The notes below the pieces were generated by a model. It had not been told where the DNA came from. It saw nothing but the letters and a program-made list of their open reading frames with translations, and did not search any database. DNA of 64,000 nucleotides from Pseudomonas migulae NBRC 103157 (lineage in GTDB: Bacteria; Pseudomonadota; Gammaproteobacteria; Pseudomonadales; Pseudomonadaceae): NCBI RefSeq assembly GCF_002091715.1, contig NZ_BDAG01000015.1, forward strand, positions 1 to 64,000. The letters run 5' to 3'. The translations under genes were made by a program, and so were the position numbers. Positions 1 to 9,439 of the stretch are shown piece by piece; the first letter of the stretch is position 1; each line of letters opens with the position of its first letter.

Positions 1-1889
1 ACGGCAGCACCGCGACCGGCCAGATCAACGTCAACATCATCGATGACACGCCGAACGCCAACCCCGATGCCACGTCGGTGACGGAGGGCGATGTCGTCAG
101 CGGCAACGTCTTGTGGAACGACGTTGCCGGCGCCGATGGTCCCTTGGTCGGCGGTGGCGTGGTCGGCGTACGCGCCGGTTCGGACACGTCGACCCCGGTG
201 AACGGCGGCCTCAACACCCAGATCAACGGCACCTACGGTTACCTGACCCTGGACGCCCAGGGCAACGCCGAATACCACAGCTACCCGAACAGTGTGAACG
301 GCCCCGGTGCAACCGACGTGTTCACCTACACCCTGCGCGATAACGACGGTGATGAAAGCACCACCACCGTCACCATCGACGTCATCAACGGCTGCATCAA
401 TACGTCCAACGACAACGACGTAACCGTCATCACCAACGTACTGTCGGGCAGCGTCGCGGTGCCGGACGAAGCGTTGCTGGCCAACGACACCGATGCCAAC
501 GGCGACCCGCTGACCGCATCGCCCACCACCTTCAATACCGGCTGGATCGCCAAAGGCGCGGATTTCACCGGCAGCAACCAGCACTACAGTTTCACCGGCA
601 ACAACGCCCAATCCGTGACCATCGCCCGCAGCGCCTTCGTCGCCAATACCGCCGCCATGACTGCGGTGCTGGTGGTCAGCGGCGCGTTGGGCGAGGTCAA
701 ACACAACTCCACCAATGACGAGGACCGCATCACCGTCACCCTCAAACAGGGTGAAACCCTCAACCTCGACCACAACCTGGCGGCCGGTCATGTCGCCATG
801 GAGTATTCGGTGAACGGTGGTGCGTTCATTGCCATCGGCGATGGCCAGACCATCACCGCCGCAGCGGACGGCACCTACCAGATTCACATCACCAACATCG
901 TCAATGACGGGCCGGGCAACAGCGGCAAGGACGCGGAAAACTACCAACTGACCCTGACCGTCGACTACTCCGGTGCCCACAACACCACCCCGGACTACCA
1001 CGGCACCTACTCCGTCAACGATCACCACGGTGGCAGCGACAGCGCCAGCGTGACCATCACCTACCAGGACGGCCACACCCTCGCCGGCACGGCGGGCGAT
1101 GACGTGCTGGTAGCGGGCACCGGCGACAACATGATCAACGCCGGCGACGGCAACGATGTGCTCACCGCCGGCGCAGGCAACAATGAACTGCACGGCGGCG
1201 CCGGCAATGACTTGCTCTACAGCGGCGCCGGCAACGACCTGCTCGATGGCGGCGACGGCATCGACACCGCGAGCTACGCCCACGCCACCGCCGGGGTCAA
1301 AGTCGACCTTAGCCTGCTCGGTGCGCAAAACACCCTGGGCGCCGGCACCGACACCCTGACGGCCATTGAAAACCTCAAGGGGTCCGACTTCGGCGACACA
1401 CTCACGGGCGACAACCACAACAACATCATCACCGGCGGCCTCGGCAATGACGTGCTCAATGGGGGCGGCGGCGACGACTTGCTCATCGGCGGCCTCGGCA
1501 ACAACACCCTCACCGGTGGTGCCGGCGCGGACACCTTCCAGTGGCTCAAAGGAAACAGCGGCCACGACGTGGTCACTGACTTCACCCCGGGCGCCGACAA
1601 ACTCGACCTGTCGCAACTGCTGCAAGGCGAAAACGGCACTGCCGCGTCGCTGGATGACTACCTGCACTTCAAAGTCACCGGCAGCGGCGATTCACTGGTC
1701 ACCAGCATCGACGTCAGCGGCATGGCCGGCGCCGCGCCGAACCAGACCATCGACCTCGCGGGCGTGAACCTGGCCAGCCATTACGGGGTGACGCCGGGGG
1801 CGGGCGGGGTGATTGCCGGCGGGGCGGATACGGCGACCATCATCAACGGCATGTTGAATGACCATTCGTTGAAGGTGGATACCGTGTGA
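1..1889 (+). CDS. C-terminal part of a large RTX / type I-secreted surface adhesin (5' end outside window)
   Basis: The reading frame is open from base 3, so the protein begins upstream and only about 628 residues are visible. The first ~110 visible residues look like an Ig-like/VCBS-type adhesin repeat (NPDATSVTEGD... ending FTYTLRDNDGDESTTT). Two clusters of RTX calcium-binding nonapeptides follow, at about visible residues 360-425 and 475-510 (for example GGAGNDLLYSGAGNDLLDGG and GGLGNDVLNGGGGDDLLIGG). The last ~120 residues (GADTFQWLKG, DVVTDFTPGADKLDL) resemble the C-terminal targeting domain of type I secretion substrates. The known role of such proteins is surface attachment and biofilm formation after export by an ABC/MFP/TolC system. 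The transporter is not in the window. Whether this is LapA, MapA or another paralogue cannot be decided from the C-terminus. Confidence 0.85.
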   Translation, partial: GSTATGQINVNIIDDTPNANPDATSVTEGDVVSGNVLWNDVAGADGPLVGGGVVGVRAGSDTSTPVNGGLNTQINGTYGYLTLDAQGNAEYHSYPNSVNGPGATDVFTYTLRDNDGDESTTTVTIDVINGCINTSNDNDVTVITNVLSGSVAVPDEALLANDTDANGDPLTASPTTFNTGWIAKGADFTGSNQHYSFTGNNAQSVTIARSAFVANTAAMTAVLVVSGALGEVKHNSTNDEDRITVTLKQGETLNLDHNLAAGHVAMEYSVNGGAFIAIGDGQTITAAADGTYQIHITNIVNDGPGNSGKDAENYQLTLTVDYSGAHNTTPDYHGTYSVNDHHGGSDSASVTITYQDGHTLAGTAGDDVLVAGTGDNMINAGDGNDVLTAGAGNNELHGGAGNDLLYSGAGNDLLDGGDGIDTASYAHATAGVKVDLSLLGAQNTLGAGTDTLTAIENLKGSDFGDTLTGDNHNNIITGGLGNDVLNGGGGDDLLIGGLGNNTLTGGAGADTFQWLKGNSGHDVVTDFTPGADKLDLSQLLQGENGTAASLDDYLHFKVTGSGDSLVTSIDVSGMAGAAPNQTIDLAGVNLASHYGVTPGAGGVIAGGADTATIINGMLNDHSLKVDTV

Positions 1890-1900
1890 CCTGAAACCTT

Positions 1901-1951
1901 CAACAACAAAACCCGCCATCCCTGCGTAAGGGGGGGCGGGTTTTTTGTTGT
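1901..1951 (+). terminator. Rho-independent terminator of the RTX adhesin
   Basis: An imperfect hairpin begins 12 bases after the adhesin stop. Its arms are AACAACAAAACCCGCC and GGCGGGTTTTTTGTTG, with a T run inside the 3' arm. It separates the adhesin from the following gene. Confidence 0.8.
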
Positions 1952-2170
1952 GCGTCGTTTAAGGAGGTGTCCGACCGGCGGTAGCAAAACCTGTGATTTA
2001 TGACAGTAGCCAGTTCTGACTCTCTGCCTTTAAATCAAGGCAACAGGATGCAAGACACAGTTGTTTCAACACTCGGTCGTCAACGCGAATAAAAAGTGGC
2101 GGAACTCTGAGTCTGAAACTGGTTGGTCGAGTGATTAGGGCAATAAAGCTCAAAACAAAGGAGCATTGAA

Positions 2171-4123
2171 ATGTCTAGTAAGCAAAATTTTTCTATAAGC
2201 GCCACTAAAAAAAGAGCGGAATACCTGGCGTATCGAGCCAGTATAAATGCTGCTGATCACTTGGCGCCCACCCCGGTAATTGCATTCTTGCCCCCTTTGG
2301 ATCCAGGGGGAGAGCACTATCAACCGGCTAGCTCGTTTGGCAAAGATACAGAGTGGCTGGTTGCGCCCTTTCAGGGTATGACTAATCCGACGCCTACGCT
2401 TTTTTTAATAGACTTGATGCTCGATAAGACTCCGAACAATTCGTCGGAACAACACAGAGACACAACGCCCGTCGATTCGACAGTTCCCATTCTACTTAGT
2501 CTAAAGTTGCCAGATAAAGATACACCCGGAGTGAAGTCCATTGGCAATCGCATCAACTTTGGCGGTAACACTGGGCCGTATGCGGAATTCAAGTACATTG
2601 TGCAACCCGATCCTCAAATTTTTAACAATTCGATTAGTGTGGATCCAGCAGTGGATCAAACGGGCATCGCTCCGGAAGATTTTGCAGGTGGTAAGACTGT
2701 TCCTTTGACATTGATTTATCAAAACCCAAGGTTGGGAGACGTTATTGAGTGCAGAATAGGGCGTACTGCTGATATTACTCAAGTGGTTGATACGTGGGTG
2801 ATTGATTCAACCAACAAAGATAATCCAATCGTTTTCGAATTGAAAGAGGCTGATGTAGCTACTTTTGATGGGAAGTGCCTTGTTTTTGTTGAGGGTCATA
2901 CTTATCCCGGAGTGATAGCCACGCGATCGCCCATCAAAGAAGTTTTTGTGTTTAAGCAAAACCGTCCAACTAATTTCGGTGCGCTGCATCTTCCTCAGAT
3001 AACAGGTCCGGGTGATAAATTAGAAATACTGCAATTTATTGATGGGGTTACGGCGGGTCTTCAAACAGCTTACACAAACTACAGTAGTTCGCTGGATAAA
3101 ATTGTATTTATCATCGATGGCGTGAAGCAACCCCCACTGTCTATCGACCAATTCCCGTTCGATCTTCCACTCAGTCTCTCGGCACTTCTTGCCCAAGGGC
3201 ACAACAGAGACGTCAAGCTGGATTATCAGATTGAACGCTTGGGCTTTTTGTTCCCATCGACACCTGTTACCCGACAGGTTCCGGTCGACGTAGATATGCC
3301 GTTGGCGCCCATCGTGCCTCCAAGCTACAGCCCGCCGGATGTTACTGCGCTTGTACCCACGCTTAAGGGGCCGGTCTCTGCACCCAATATACTGACGGTG
3401 GCCGATAAGCAGAATGGTGGCGACGTCGTACTAAACGTACCGCTTCACGCTGCCTTTAATCTGGGAGACACGATCTACGGTCTGTACGGTGGTCAACTAA
3501 TTCCGGCACCTGGCGGAGTTTACGCCTATCCAGCGAGTGGACCCGTACCGGATCCCATACCTCTTACATTAAAGTGGGACTTTATTGAACGCGTTGGTAG
3601 CAATAAAGATACGCAGCTTCAGTACTATGCGGAGCATACAAAAAACAATAATCAGTCAGTGTCTATGTTGCATTTGGCGAATGTGAAGTTAATCCCAATT
3701 GTCTTGCGGGCAGCAAATTTTGTTCATGAAGATGAAGATTTTGGCGTTATTTGTTCATCATTGAGAAAGATGGGCGGTGAGGTGGGGGCTGTCATCCGAG
3801 TGCCTGGGGACTCACAATTGGTAGGTCTCACGGTTAAATGGAAATATGTCGGCTACTCCACAGTAGCAGCAACTGATTCCGATATTATTCCGGGTTCGAC
3901 AGTCGAAAAGGAGTTTCCATTCGACCCTGCAGACGTAGGGTCCGGGGCTCATATTCTTGTTCCCTATGAATTTCTGTTGGTGACGGGAAACGCCTGGGGG
4001 AAACTTTTCTATTACGTTACTATCGAAGGTGAGCTTGTCCCTACCCAAAGTGAAGTCTTTCGGATCAACATGAGTTACGGTAGGAATACATGCGATATTA
4101 GTGGTCCCGATCCTTATCCATGA
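2171..4123 (+). CDS. Hypothetical protein, 650 aa, probably beta-rich, unknown function
   Basis: I do not recognise the family. The ATG has a good ribosome-binding site (AAAGGAG, 2156-2163). The protein has no signal peptide, no clear membrane segment and few cysteines. It alternates Pro-rich linkers with stretches that read like beta strands (for example GDVIECRIGR, LTLKWDFIERVG, VGLTVKWKYVGY), suggesting several Ig-like or jelly-roll modules. Codon use and composition are clearly more AT-rich than the flanking adhesin and autotransporter genes, with runs such as AAGCAAAATTTTTC at the start, which suggests horizontal acquisition. It sits between an RTX adhesin and an autotransporter, so a surface or host-interaction role is possible but inferred from context only. 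Confidence 0.75.
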   Translation: MSSKQNFSISATKKRAEYLAYRASINAADHLAPTPVIAFLPPLDPGGEHYQPASSFGKDTEWLVAPFQGMTNPTPTLFLIDLMLDKTPNNSSEQHRDTTPVDSTVPILLSLKLPDKDTPGVKSIGNRINFGGNTGPYAEFKYIVQPDPQIFNNSISVDPAVDQTGIAPEDFAGGKTVPLTLIYQNPRLGDVIECRIGRTADITQVVDTWVIDSTNKDNPIVFELKEADVATFDGKCLVFVEGHTYPGVIATRSPIKEVFVFKQNRPTNFGALHLPQITGPGDKLEILQFIDGVTAGLQTAYTNYSSSLDKIVFIIDGVKQPPLSIDQFPFDLPLSLSALLAQGHNRDVKLDYQIERLGFLFPSTPVTRQVPVDVDMPLAPIVPPSYSPPDVTALVPTLKGPVSAPNILTVADKQNGGDVVLNVPLHAAFNLGDTIYGLYGGQLIPAPGGVYAYPASGPVPDPIPLTLKWDFIERVGSNKDTQLQYYAEHTKNNNQSVSMLHLANVKLIPIVLRAANFVHEDEDFGVICSSLRKMGGEVGAVIRVPGDSQLVGLTVKWKYVGYSTVAATDSDIIPGSTVEKEFPFDPADVGSGAHILVPYEFLLVTGNAWGKLFYYVTIEGELVPTQSEVFRINMSYGRNTCDISGPDPYP

Positions 4124-4161
4124 GTATCAATGTGTAATCGTTCTTTCGGTAAAGTTAATCG

Positions 4162-4193
4162 CGTATATCCGGCGTCGAGGCGCCGGATATACG
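4162..4193 (+). terminator. Perfect 13-bp hairpin after the unknown gene
   Basis: The arms CGTATATCCGGCG and CGCCGGATATACG pair perfectly around a 6-base loop, 39 bases after the stop of the upstream gene. Only a short TTTG follows, so it could be a weak terminator or an RNA 3'-end structure. Downstream 4194-4338 carries the leader of the autotransporter gene. Confidence 0.5.
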
Positions 4194-4338
4194 TTTGCTC
4201 TTGGCCGATCTGCGTTGGTTTTTTCTCACCCTTTCAGAGATTAATCCTACATTTTTTTGTAGGAGGTATCTGTATCGTCCGCAGCCCTCAACGTTCTCCG
4301 CTTCTTTGCAGGAGACAAGTAGACGGAAGGACAGCCCC

Positions 4339-6615
4339 ATGAGCTTCGACAGCCCAATTTCACATAAACCTGCGAGCGCAATTACGTTCAAAGTGCTGGC
4401 ACTGTTGCCGGCTTTTTTTTTGGTTAGCACTTCGGCGGTGGCGGCAATCATTGTCGGTCCAGGCGTGAACCACACAATCGATCCGAATGACCCGATCAGC
4501 GACTATTTTGTGGACAACGGCGTACTCAATGCAGGGGAAGTAACGACCCGAAGCTTGACCGGACAGGCCGGGGCGGTCTTGAACCTCGACGGCACTACCG
4601 TCAACGGCAATTCCGGCGACCACGGAATTCTGTTGACCGAAAGCCAGGCCACTATTCAACGGGCCACCGTCACTGCAGATACTACAGCGCTATGGCTCAG
4701 TCGAGCGCCTTCAGCCATGCAAGGCTCCACGGTCACCGCAACCGACAGCATATTCTTCGGTGGCGAAGCCGGGGGAATGGTCACCGGTCTGAGTACATTG
4801 ACGCTGGTCAACAGCGAGCTCAGAGGCACCAATGCCGGCAGCGTCGGCCTGGACAGTCGCGGCGGTGATGTGCGCGCACTGGCCGGCACGCTGATCAGCG
4901 GCGGCAAAACAGGCGTGCGGATGACCAATGACGCCAACGGCCAAGGCACCAATACACTGTTGGTGGATGGCTCGATCATAGAAGGTCGCACCGAAGAGGC
5001 GATCCTGGTGGAAGGGGGCGTACAAGGCGCGACCATCCAGGTGCAGAACAACAGTGTTCTGCGGGCGGGTAATGGGATTCTGTTGAAGGTAAAAGGCGCC
5101 TCCACGGCGGCGATGAATGTCGTCGGCAGTGCGTTGGAAGGCAACGTGCAAGTCCTGGAGAACAGCTCCGTCGAACTCTCTTTCAGAGGGGCCTCGATGG
5201 TCGGGGACATCCTGCGCGAGGACGGTTCTACCGCCAATGTCACCATGAACAATGGCTCATCGTTCACCGGGCGTTTGAATGACAGCAACCTGACGCTGGA
5301 CCAGTCGAGCCTGACCATGGTCGACAACGACAGCATCGACAACTTGTCGATGAATGACGGCCTCGTCAATTTCGGTACGCCTGGTGCGCAGCGTGCGAAC
5401 CGTCAACTCGACGTGGGTACGCTCGACGGCGACGGTATCATTGGCATGCAGGGCAATTTCCAGACCGGTGAAAGCGACTTGCTGAAGGCCAATACGGCCA
5501 ACGGCGACTTCGAATTGGCCGTCAATGCTTCGGGCAAGGACGCGACGTCTCCTCGACAACTGACGCTGGTGCAGATCGCCAACAACAACGCAGATTTCGC
5601 GCTGTTGGGAGGCCGGGTCGATGTAGGGACATTTGAGTACGATTTAGAGAAAAGAACCAATGCCTCCGGTGAAACGGAGTATTTCCTGAACCCTACTGAC
5701 CGGCTCACTTCTGGCGCGCAGGCGGTGGCAGCCTTGTTTCAAACGGCCCTTACCGTGTCGTACGGCGAGTTGAAGTCGCTTGAAAACCGCATGAGCGAGT
5801 TGCAGGCGAACGACAAGCTTCATGGCTTGTGGGTACGGCCTTATGGCAACAAGTGGATCGTTGACGGCAGTTCGTCAGGTGTGGGTTATCGCCAACAGCA
5901 GCAGGGCTTCACCATGGGCGGCGACACCCGACTGGGTGACAGTCGATGGACTGTCGGTATGCTGGCGGGTTACAGCAAGTCCGATCTGGATCTCGCTGGC
6001 GGCACCTCGGCCGAGGTCAACAGTTTCTACTTTGGCCCCTATTTTGGCTGGCTGAATCCGGACAATGGCTACTACGTCGATGGCGCCCTGAAGTTCAACC
6101 ACTTCCGCAATGAATCCAAAGTCCGGATGAGTGACGGCAAGCGTGCCGAAGGCGATTACAGCAACTCGGCGGTGAGCGCGATCGTAGAAGGTGGTCGTAA
6201 TTTTGACCTTGGGGATGGCTGGTTCGCCAAACCATCTGCCCAGGTTTCCGCGGCAGTGATTCAGGGCAAGAACTATCGCCTGGACAATGACATGGAAGCC
6301 GAAGGTGACCGCACCCATTCGTTACGGACCAAGCTGGGCGTCATGGCCGGTCGAAGCATCGATCTGGGCGACACACGGGTGCGTCCATATGGACGTGTGG
6401 CGATGGTCCATGAATTTGCTTCCAACGATAACAGCGTGCGGGTCAACGGAAACTCGATCAATAACAACCTTGCCGGCACCGGTTTTGAAGCCGGTGTCGG
6501 GATGACGGTTTCGTTGTCCGAGAAGCTGAATCTTGATGTCGGTGTCGACTACGCCAAGGGTAAAAATATCGAACAGCCTGTGGCTGCCACTTTTGGTTTG
6601 AACTATCAGTTTTAA
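4339..6615 (+). CDS. Type V autotransporter, pertactin-like passenger with C-terminal beta-barrel
   Basis: The ATG at 4339 is chosen because it follows GGAAGGA and begins a Sec-type signal peptide (about residues 1-36, hydrophobic stretch VLALLPAFFLVSTSAVA). The frame is open further upstream, but without a signal-like start. The passenger (about 36-450) is made of repetitive right-handed beta-helix-like turns rich in N, G, S and T (for example DGTTVNGNSGDHGILL, VTADTTALWLSR). The autotransporter barrel covers about residues 490-758 (HGLWVRPYGNKWIVDG, then AGYSKSDLDLAG) and ends in NYQF with the C-terminal Phe needed for outer-membrane insertion. The total of 758 aa is typical. The substrate of the passenger is unknown; adhesion or autoaggregation is the usual role of pertactin-like passengers. 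Confidence 0.88.
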   Translation: MSFDSPISHKPASAITFKVLALLPAFFLVSTSAVAAIIVGPGVNHTIDPNDPISDYFVDNGVLNAGEVTTRSLTGQAGAVLNLDGTTVNGNSGDHGILLTESQATIQRATVTADTTALWLSRAPSAMQGSTVTATDSIFFGGEAGGMVTGLSTLTLVNSELRGTNAGSVGLDSRGGDVRALAGTLISGGKTGVRMTNDANGQGTNTLLVDGSIIEGRTEEAILVEGGVQGATIQVQNNSVLRAGNGILLKVKGASTAAMNVVGSALEGNVQVLENSSVELSFRGASMVGDILREDGSTANVTMNNGSSFTGRLNDSNLTLDQSSLTMVDNDSIDNLSMNDGLVNFGTPGAQRANRQLDVGTLDGDGIIGMQGNFQTGESDLLKANTANGDFELAVNASGKDATSPRQLTLVQIANNNADFALLGGRVDVGTFEYDLEKRTNASGETEYFLNPTDRLTSGAQAVAALFQTALTVSYGELKSLENRMSELQANDKLHGLWVRPYGNKWIVDGSSSGVGYRQQQQGFTMGGDTRLGDSRWTVGMLAGYSKSDLDLAGGTSAEVNSFYFGPYFGWLNPDNGYYVDGALKFNHFRNESKVRMSDGKRAEGDYSNSAVSAIVEGGRNFDLGDGWFAKPSAQVSAAVIQGKNYRLDNDMEAEGDRTHSLRTKLGVMAGRSIDLGDTRVRPYGRVAMVHEFASNDNSVRVNGNSINNNLAGTGFEAGVGMTVSLSEKLNLDVGVDYAKGKNIEQPVAATFGLNYQF

Positions 6616-6623
6616 ATGCTTGA

Positions 6624-6662
6624 ACGAAAAAAAACCGCTGTAAAAGCGGTTTTTTTTTCGTT
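6624..6662. terminator. Bidirectional terminator between convergent genes
   Basis: A-rich and T-rich tracts flank the short stem ACCGCT/AGCGGT, so the same inverted repeat gives a U-tract in both directions. It lies between the converging autotransporter gene (ends 6615) and the Ig-like-repeat gene (ends 6681). Confidence 0.85.
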
Positions 6663-6680
6663 CTGTCTGTAGCTGATTTT

Positions 6681-8180
6681 CTAGCTTTTGGAAGGGGACC
6701 GTGCAACGACACTCCATGTATTGGACTCAGCCTTTTCATCTAGTGTCAGGGCGCTAATTACATAGGTTTGCCCGACTGTCAGATCGTTTTGGAAAGAAAC
6801 CCACTTTCCTTCATCGCTGGTGGGCTCTGTTTTTGTTTGGATAACACCATTGAGCTTGATCTTGACCGTACTGTTCGGCGTATGGAGACCTCTGGCAATA
6901 AGCCAACGCTTGTTTATATCGCCTCCATCAAGAATTACGTTCCCCTCGGCATCATAAATACGGGTGTCTGTCGGTGCCGCAGTGGCCGCTTCCACTGTAA
7001 TCGTGTGCGGCCCAGCGGTGCCGCCACCTATGTATTTTGCGGTGACGGTGAAGATGTAGGTGTCATCGGTCAACTCGCCTGTTGGATGCCTGTAGCGACC
7101 GGTTGAAGGGTCCACGGTGGCTTCATCCATCGTTACACCATTTTTGAATACTTCAACCTTCGCTCCCGGTTCCCCTTCGCCTTCCACAAACAGGGAGGTC
7201 TCGGATGTTGTGGTGCCGTCATCGACTTCTACTCCGGTAGCGGTCGTGACTTTGTCGAGGGTTACCTGCTTTTTGATAGCTTCCACTGTAATCGTGTGCG
7301 GCCCAGCGGTGCCGCCACCTATGTATTTTGCGGTGACGGTGAAGATGTAGGTGTCATCGGTCAACTCGCCTGTTGGATGCCTGTAGCGACCGGTTGAAGG
7401 GTCCACGGTGGCTTCATCCAGGGTTACACCATTTTTGAATACTTCAACCTTCGCTCCCGGTTCCCCTTCGCCTTCCACAAACAGGGAGGTCTCGGATGTT
7501 GTGGTGCCGTCATCGACTTCTACTCCGGTAGCGGTCGTGACCTTGTCGAGGGTTACCGGCGTGACAGCTACCTCTCTCACGGTAAATGTGAACGCGTCCG
7601 ACTCTTTGTTATCGGGATCCTTGATCGTGATGCTGTAGTCTCCTGGCTGCAGGTCCAGCTCAAAAGTGACTTTACCGCAGCGGTCGACTAGTTCCGTTTT
7701 CAGAAGTGTCTCACCATTGAATGCCCTCGAATCCACGTTCGGAAGAGAATCGCAAACCACGGTGACGGTTGGGCCGGAAATAGTGTCACCAGGAGAAACT
7801 GGCTCGCCATCGCTGGATACCTGAGTAATGGCCGGTCTTTCTCTTGCAGCAGTAAACTTTCTAGGTAGCGATGCAGGTCCGATATCGTAATTACCTACAA
7901 TGCGCACTTCATGACAATCGTAATTGGATAGTGTGAGTAGCTCAGTCACAAACTCGCCAGCATCATCGCTCTGCGCACTACCCAAATCCTCATCAAAGTT
8001 CTTAATAATGACATTACTATTTGGTTGAATATTGTAGCCGGTAATCCTGATTTGCCTGTCGAATGTAGTTCGGTTGGTGATGGCAGTGCCTTTACTGTCA
8101 TCCAGTCTGCGAAACTGTGGCTGCACTTTAACAAGTTCGTCGAGTGTGGACGATGGATCGTTCGAGGGGAAATCGGTCAT
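6681..8180 (-). CDS. Ig-like-repeat protein of unknown function, 499 aa
   Basis: The second ATG (8180) is preferred because ACGGAG is 8 bases upstream of it and only 2 bases from the alternative ATG at 8186. The N-terminal ~200 residues contain Ig-like segments (VTVVCDSLPN, GDYSITIKDPDNKESDAFTF). Residues ~208-304 and ~305-402 are two near-identical Ig-like modules (VTLDKVTTATGVEVDDGTTT...). A further Ig-like module forms the C-terminus (GLHTPNSTVKIKLNGVI). No signal peptide or transmembrane segment is visible, so the export route, if any, is unclear. It is convergent with the autotransporter gene. The family is typical of variable Pseudomonas surface or secreted proteins, but I cannot assign a function. 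Confidence 0.75.
   Translation of the reverse strand: MTDFPSNDPSSTLDELVKVQPQFRRLDDSKGTAITNRTTFDRQIRITGYNIQPNSNVIIKNFDEDLGSAQSDDAGEFVTELLTLSNYDCHEVRIVGNYDIGPASLPRKFTAARERPAITQVSSDGEPVSPGDTISGPTVTVVCDSLPNVDSRAFNGETLLKTELVDRCGKVTFELDLQPGDYSITIKDPDNKESDAFTFTVREVAVTPVTLDKVTTATGVEVDDGTTTSETSLFVEGEGEPGAKVEVFKNGVTLDEATVDPSTGRYRHPTGELTDDTYIFTVTAKYIGGGTAGPHTITVEAIKKQVTLDKVTTATGVEVDDGTTTSETSLFVEGEGEPGAKVEVFKNGVTMDEATVDPSTGRYRHPTGELTDDTYIFTVTAKYIGGGTAGPHTITVEAATAAPTDTRIYDAEGNVILDGGDINKRWLIARGLHTPNSTVKIKLNGVIQTKTEPTSDEGKWVSFQNDLTVGQTYVISALTLDEKAESNTWSVVARSPSKS
6988..7557. repeat. 291-bp tandem duplication inside the Ig-like gene
   Basis: Bases 6988-7266 and 7279-7557 match over 279 bp with three mismatches, at a period of 291 bp (97 codons, in frame). 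The mismatches are CC(AT)CG versus CC(AG)GG near 7128/7419 and GACTTTG versus GACCTTG near 7250/7541. Only one changes the protein (Met/Leu). The near identity at silent positions points to a recent duplication or ongoing gene conversion. Confidence 0.95.
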
Positions 8181-8343
8181 GATCATGACTCCGTTTGGTC
8201 AAGGGGACGGAGTGATTTAAGGCCTCGAACTAATGAATTGGCTACTGTCAGAAATAACAGGTTTTAGTGGGTTTCCGATGAGCGGAGGGGGCGATGATGG
8301 AAGCTGAAAGAGGGCTTATCCGCTATTAATAGCGAAACGAGTT

Positions 8344-8739
8344 TCAGGATTTACGCAAGGTCTTCTGCCTAACGATGTAGATCGTCACCAGCACCGCACT
8401 GGTTAGCATGAAACCGCGTGCCCACGGCAAGGGCACCAGGTAGCACGACAACAGAATGCTCACCCACATCAGCCCGATAGCGTACACCTTGCCCTTGAGC
8501 GGAATGCCGTTGCCATCGAGGTAGTCGCGAATCCATGGCCCCAGCCGTGGGTGCTCCACCAGCCAGTGATAAAAGCGCGGGGAGCTGCGGGCGAAACAGG
8601 CCGCCGCCAGCAACAGGAAAGGCGTGGTGGGCAACACCGGCAGGAAAATCCCGATCACCCCCAGCGCTACGCTCAGCCAGCCGATGACCAGCAGCCCGTA
8701 ACGCAACATCAGGGAGCGGTTGCCTATGGGGTTGTCCAT
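8344..8739 (-). CDS. DUF454 (YbaN-like) small inner-membrane protein
   Basis: A 131-aa protein with the hallmark DUF454 N-terminal segment (GVIGIFLPVLPTTPFLLLAA) and a conserved central block (ACFARSSPRFYHWLVEHPRLG, then GPWIRDY). Three or four hydrophobic segments can be seen: about residues 12-45, 85-103 and 105-122. The family is widespread and uncharacterised in detail. The 157 bp upstream (8187-8343) contain no gene. It converges with nothing and lies 10 bases after the UPF0149 gene on the same strand, so the two may be cotranscribed. Confidence 0.85.
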   Translation of the reverse strand: MDNPIGNRSLMLRYGLLVIGWLSVALGVIGIFLPVLPTTPFLLLAAACFARSSPRFYHWLVEHPRLGPWIRDYLDGNGIPLKGKVYAIGLMWVSILLSCYLVPLPWARGFMLTSAVLVTIYIVRQKTLRKS

Positions 8740-8749
8740 AGGCAGAACC

Positions 8750-9337
8750 TTAGTGGTGACGTGGCTTGAGGATCGCCGGTTTTTCGTCTGGCGCCTGGCA
8801 CAGCAGGTACAGCGCGGTCAGGGCTTCCGGGATCTGCACGATCATGTCGTCCATCAGGTTGGCGTCTTTGGCGATGTCTTCGAACTCAGGCTGTTCGTCG
8901 AACAGACCCGAACCGACCATGATCGGCAGCAGCATTTCGCTGACTTCGTCTTCGGCGGTTTCGAACCAGGCCGCTTCGCGCAGGAACACACCTTCCATGA
9001 AACCGATGCACCAGCCGCGCAGGTCGGAATCATCCGGCTCTTCGCCCAGGTCCAGGTCGCATGGCAGCTCGAACTCTTCATCGGACGCCAGCTGGCGCGC
9101 GATGTGAGCCTTGAGGGCGAGCAGGGTGGATTCGATCGCTTCACGCTCGGTGTCGTCGGCGTAATGCGGCTCTTCGGCGAAGAGGGCGTCGATCCATTCA
9201 CGATCCGGAACCTCTTCGGAACAGATCGAAAGCGCAGTGAGGTAGCCGTGGGCGGCCACGTAGTCCAGCGCCTCGTCATGCAGTTCATCGGCGTCGAGGA
9301 AGACTTGCAGGCGGGTTAGTTGCTCAGCGAAGGACAT
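8750..9337 (-). CDS. UPF0149 / YecA-like protein
   Basis: The start MSFAEQLTRLQ at 9337 is chosen over a longer frame because AAGG lies just upstream and the sequence begins as in this family. The protein is 195 aa, very acidic and helical, with the characteristic central motif RGWCIGFMEGVFLREAAWF and a C-terminal conserved stretch (MDDMIVQIPEALTALYLLC). The C-terminus PAILKPRHH lacks the SEC-C zinc motif of true YecA. The biochemical role is unknown. It is followed 10 bases later by the DUF454 gene. Confidence 0.85.
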   Translation of the reverse strand: MSFAEQLTRLQVFLDADELHDEALDYVAAHGYLTALSICSEEVPDREWIDALFAEEPHYADDTEREAIESTLLALKAHIARQLASDEEFELPCDLDLGEEPDDSDLRGWCIGFMEGVFLREAAWFETAEDEVSEMLLPIMVGSGLFDEQPEFEDIAKDANLMDDMIVQIPEALTALYLLCQAPDEKPAILKPRHH

Positions 9338-9439
9338 TAAAGGGCTACCTTGGGAATTAAACAGATGCGGGAATTCTAGGCCTTCTTGAGCACTCAGGCC
9401 AGCCGCGCGGGATATTTGCATGCCGGCAACACCACAATC

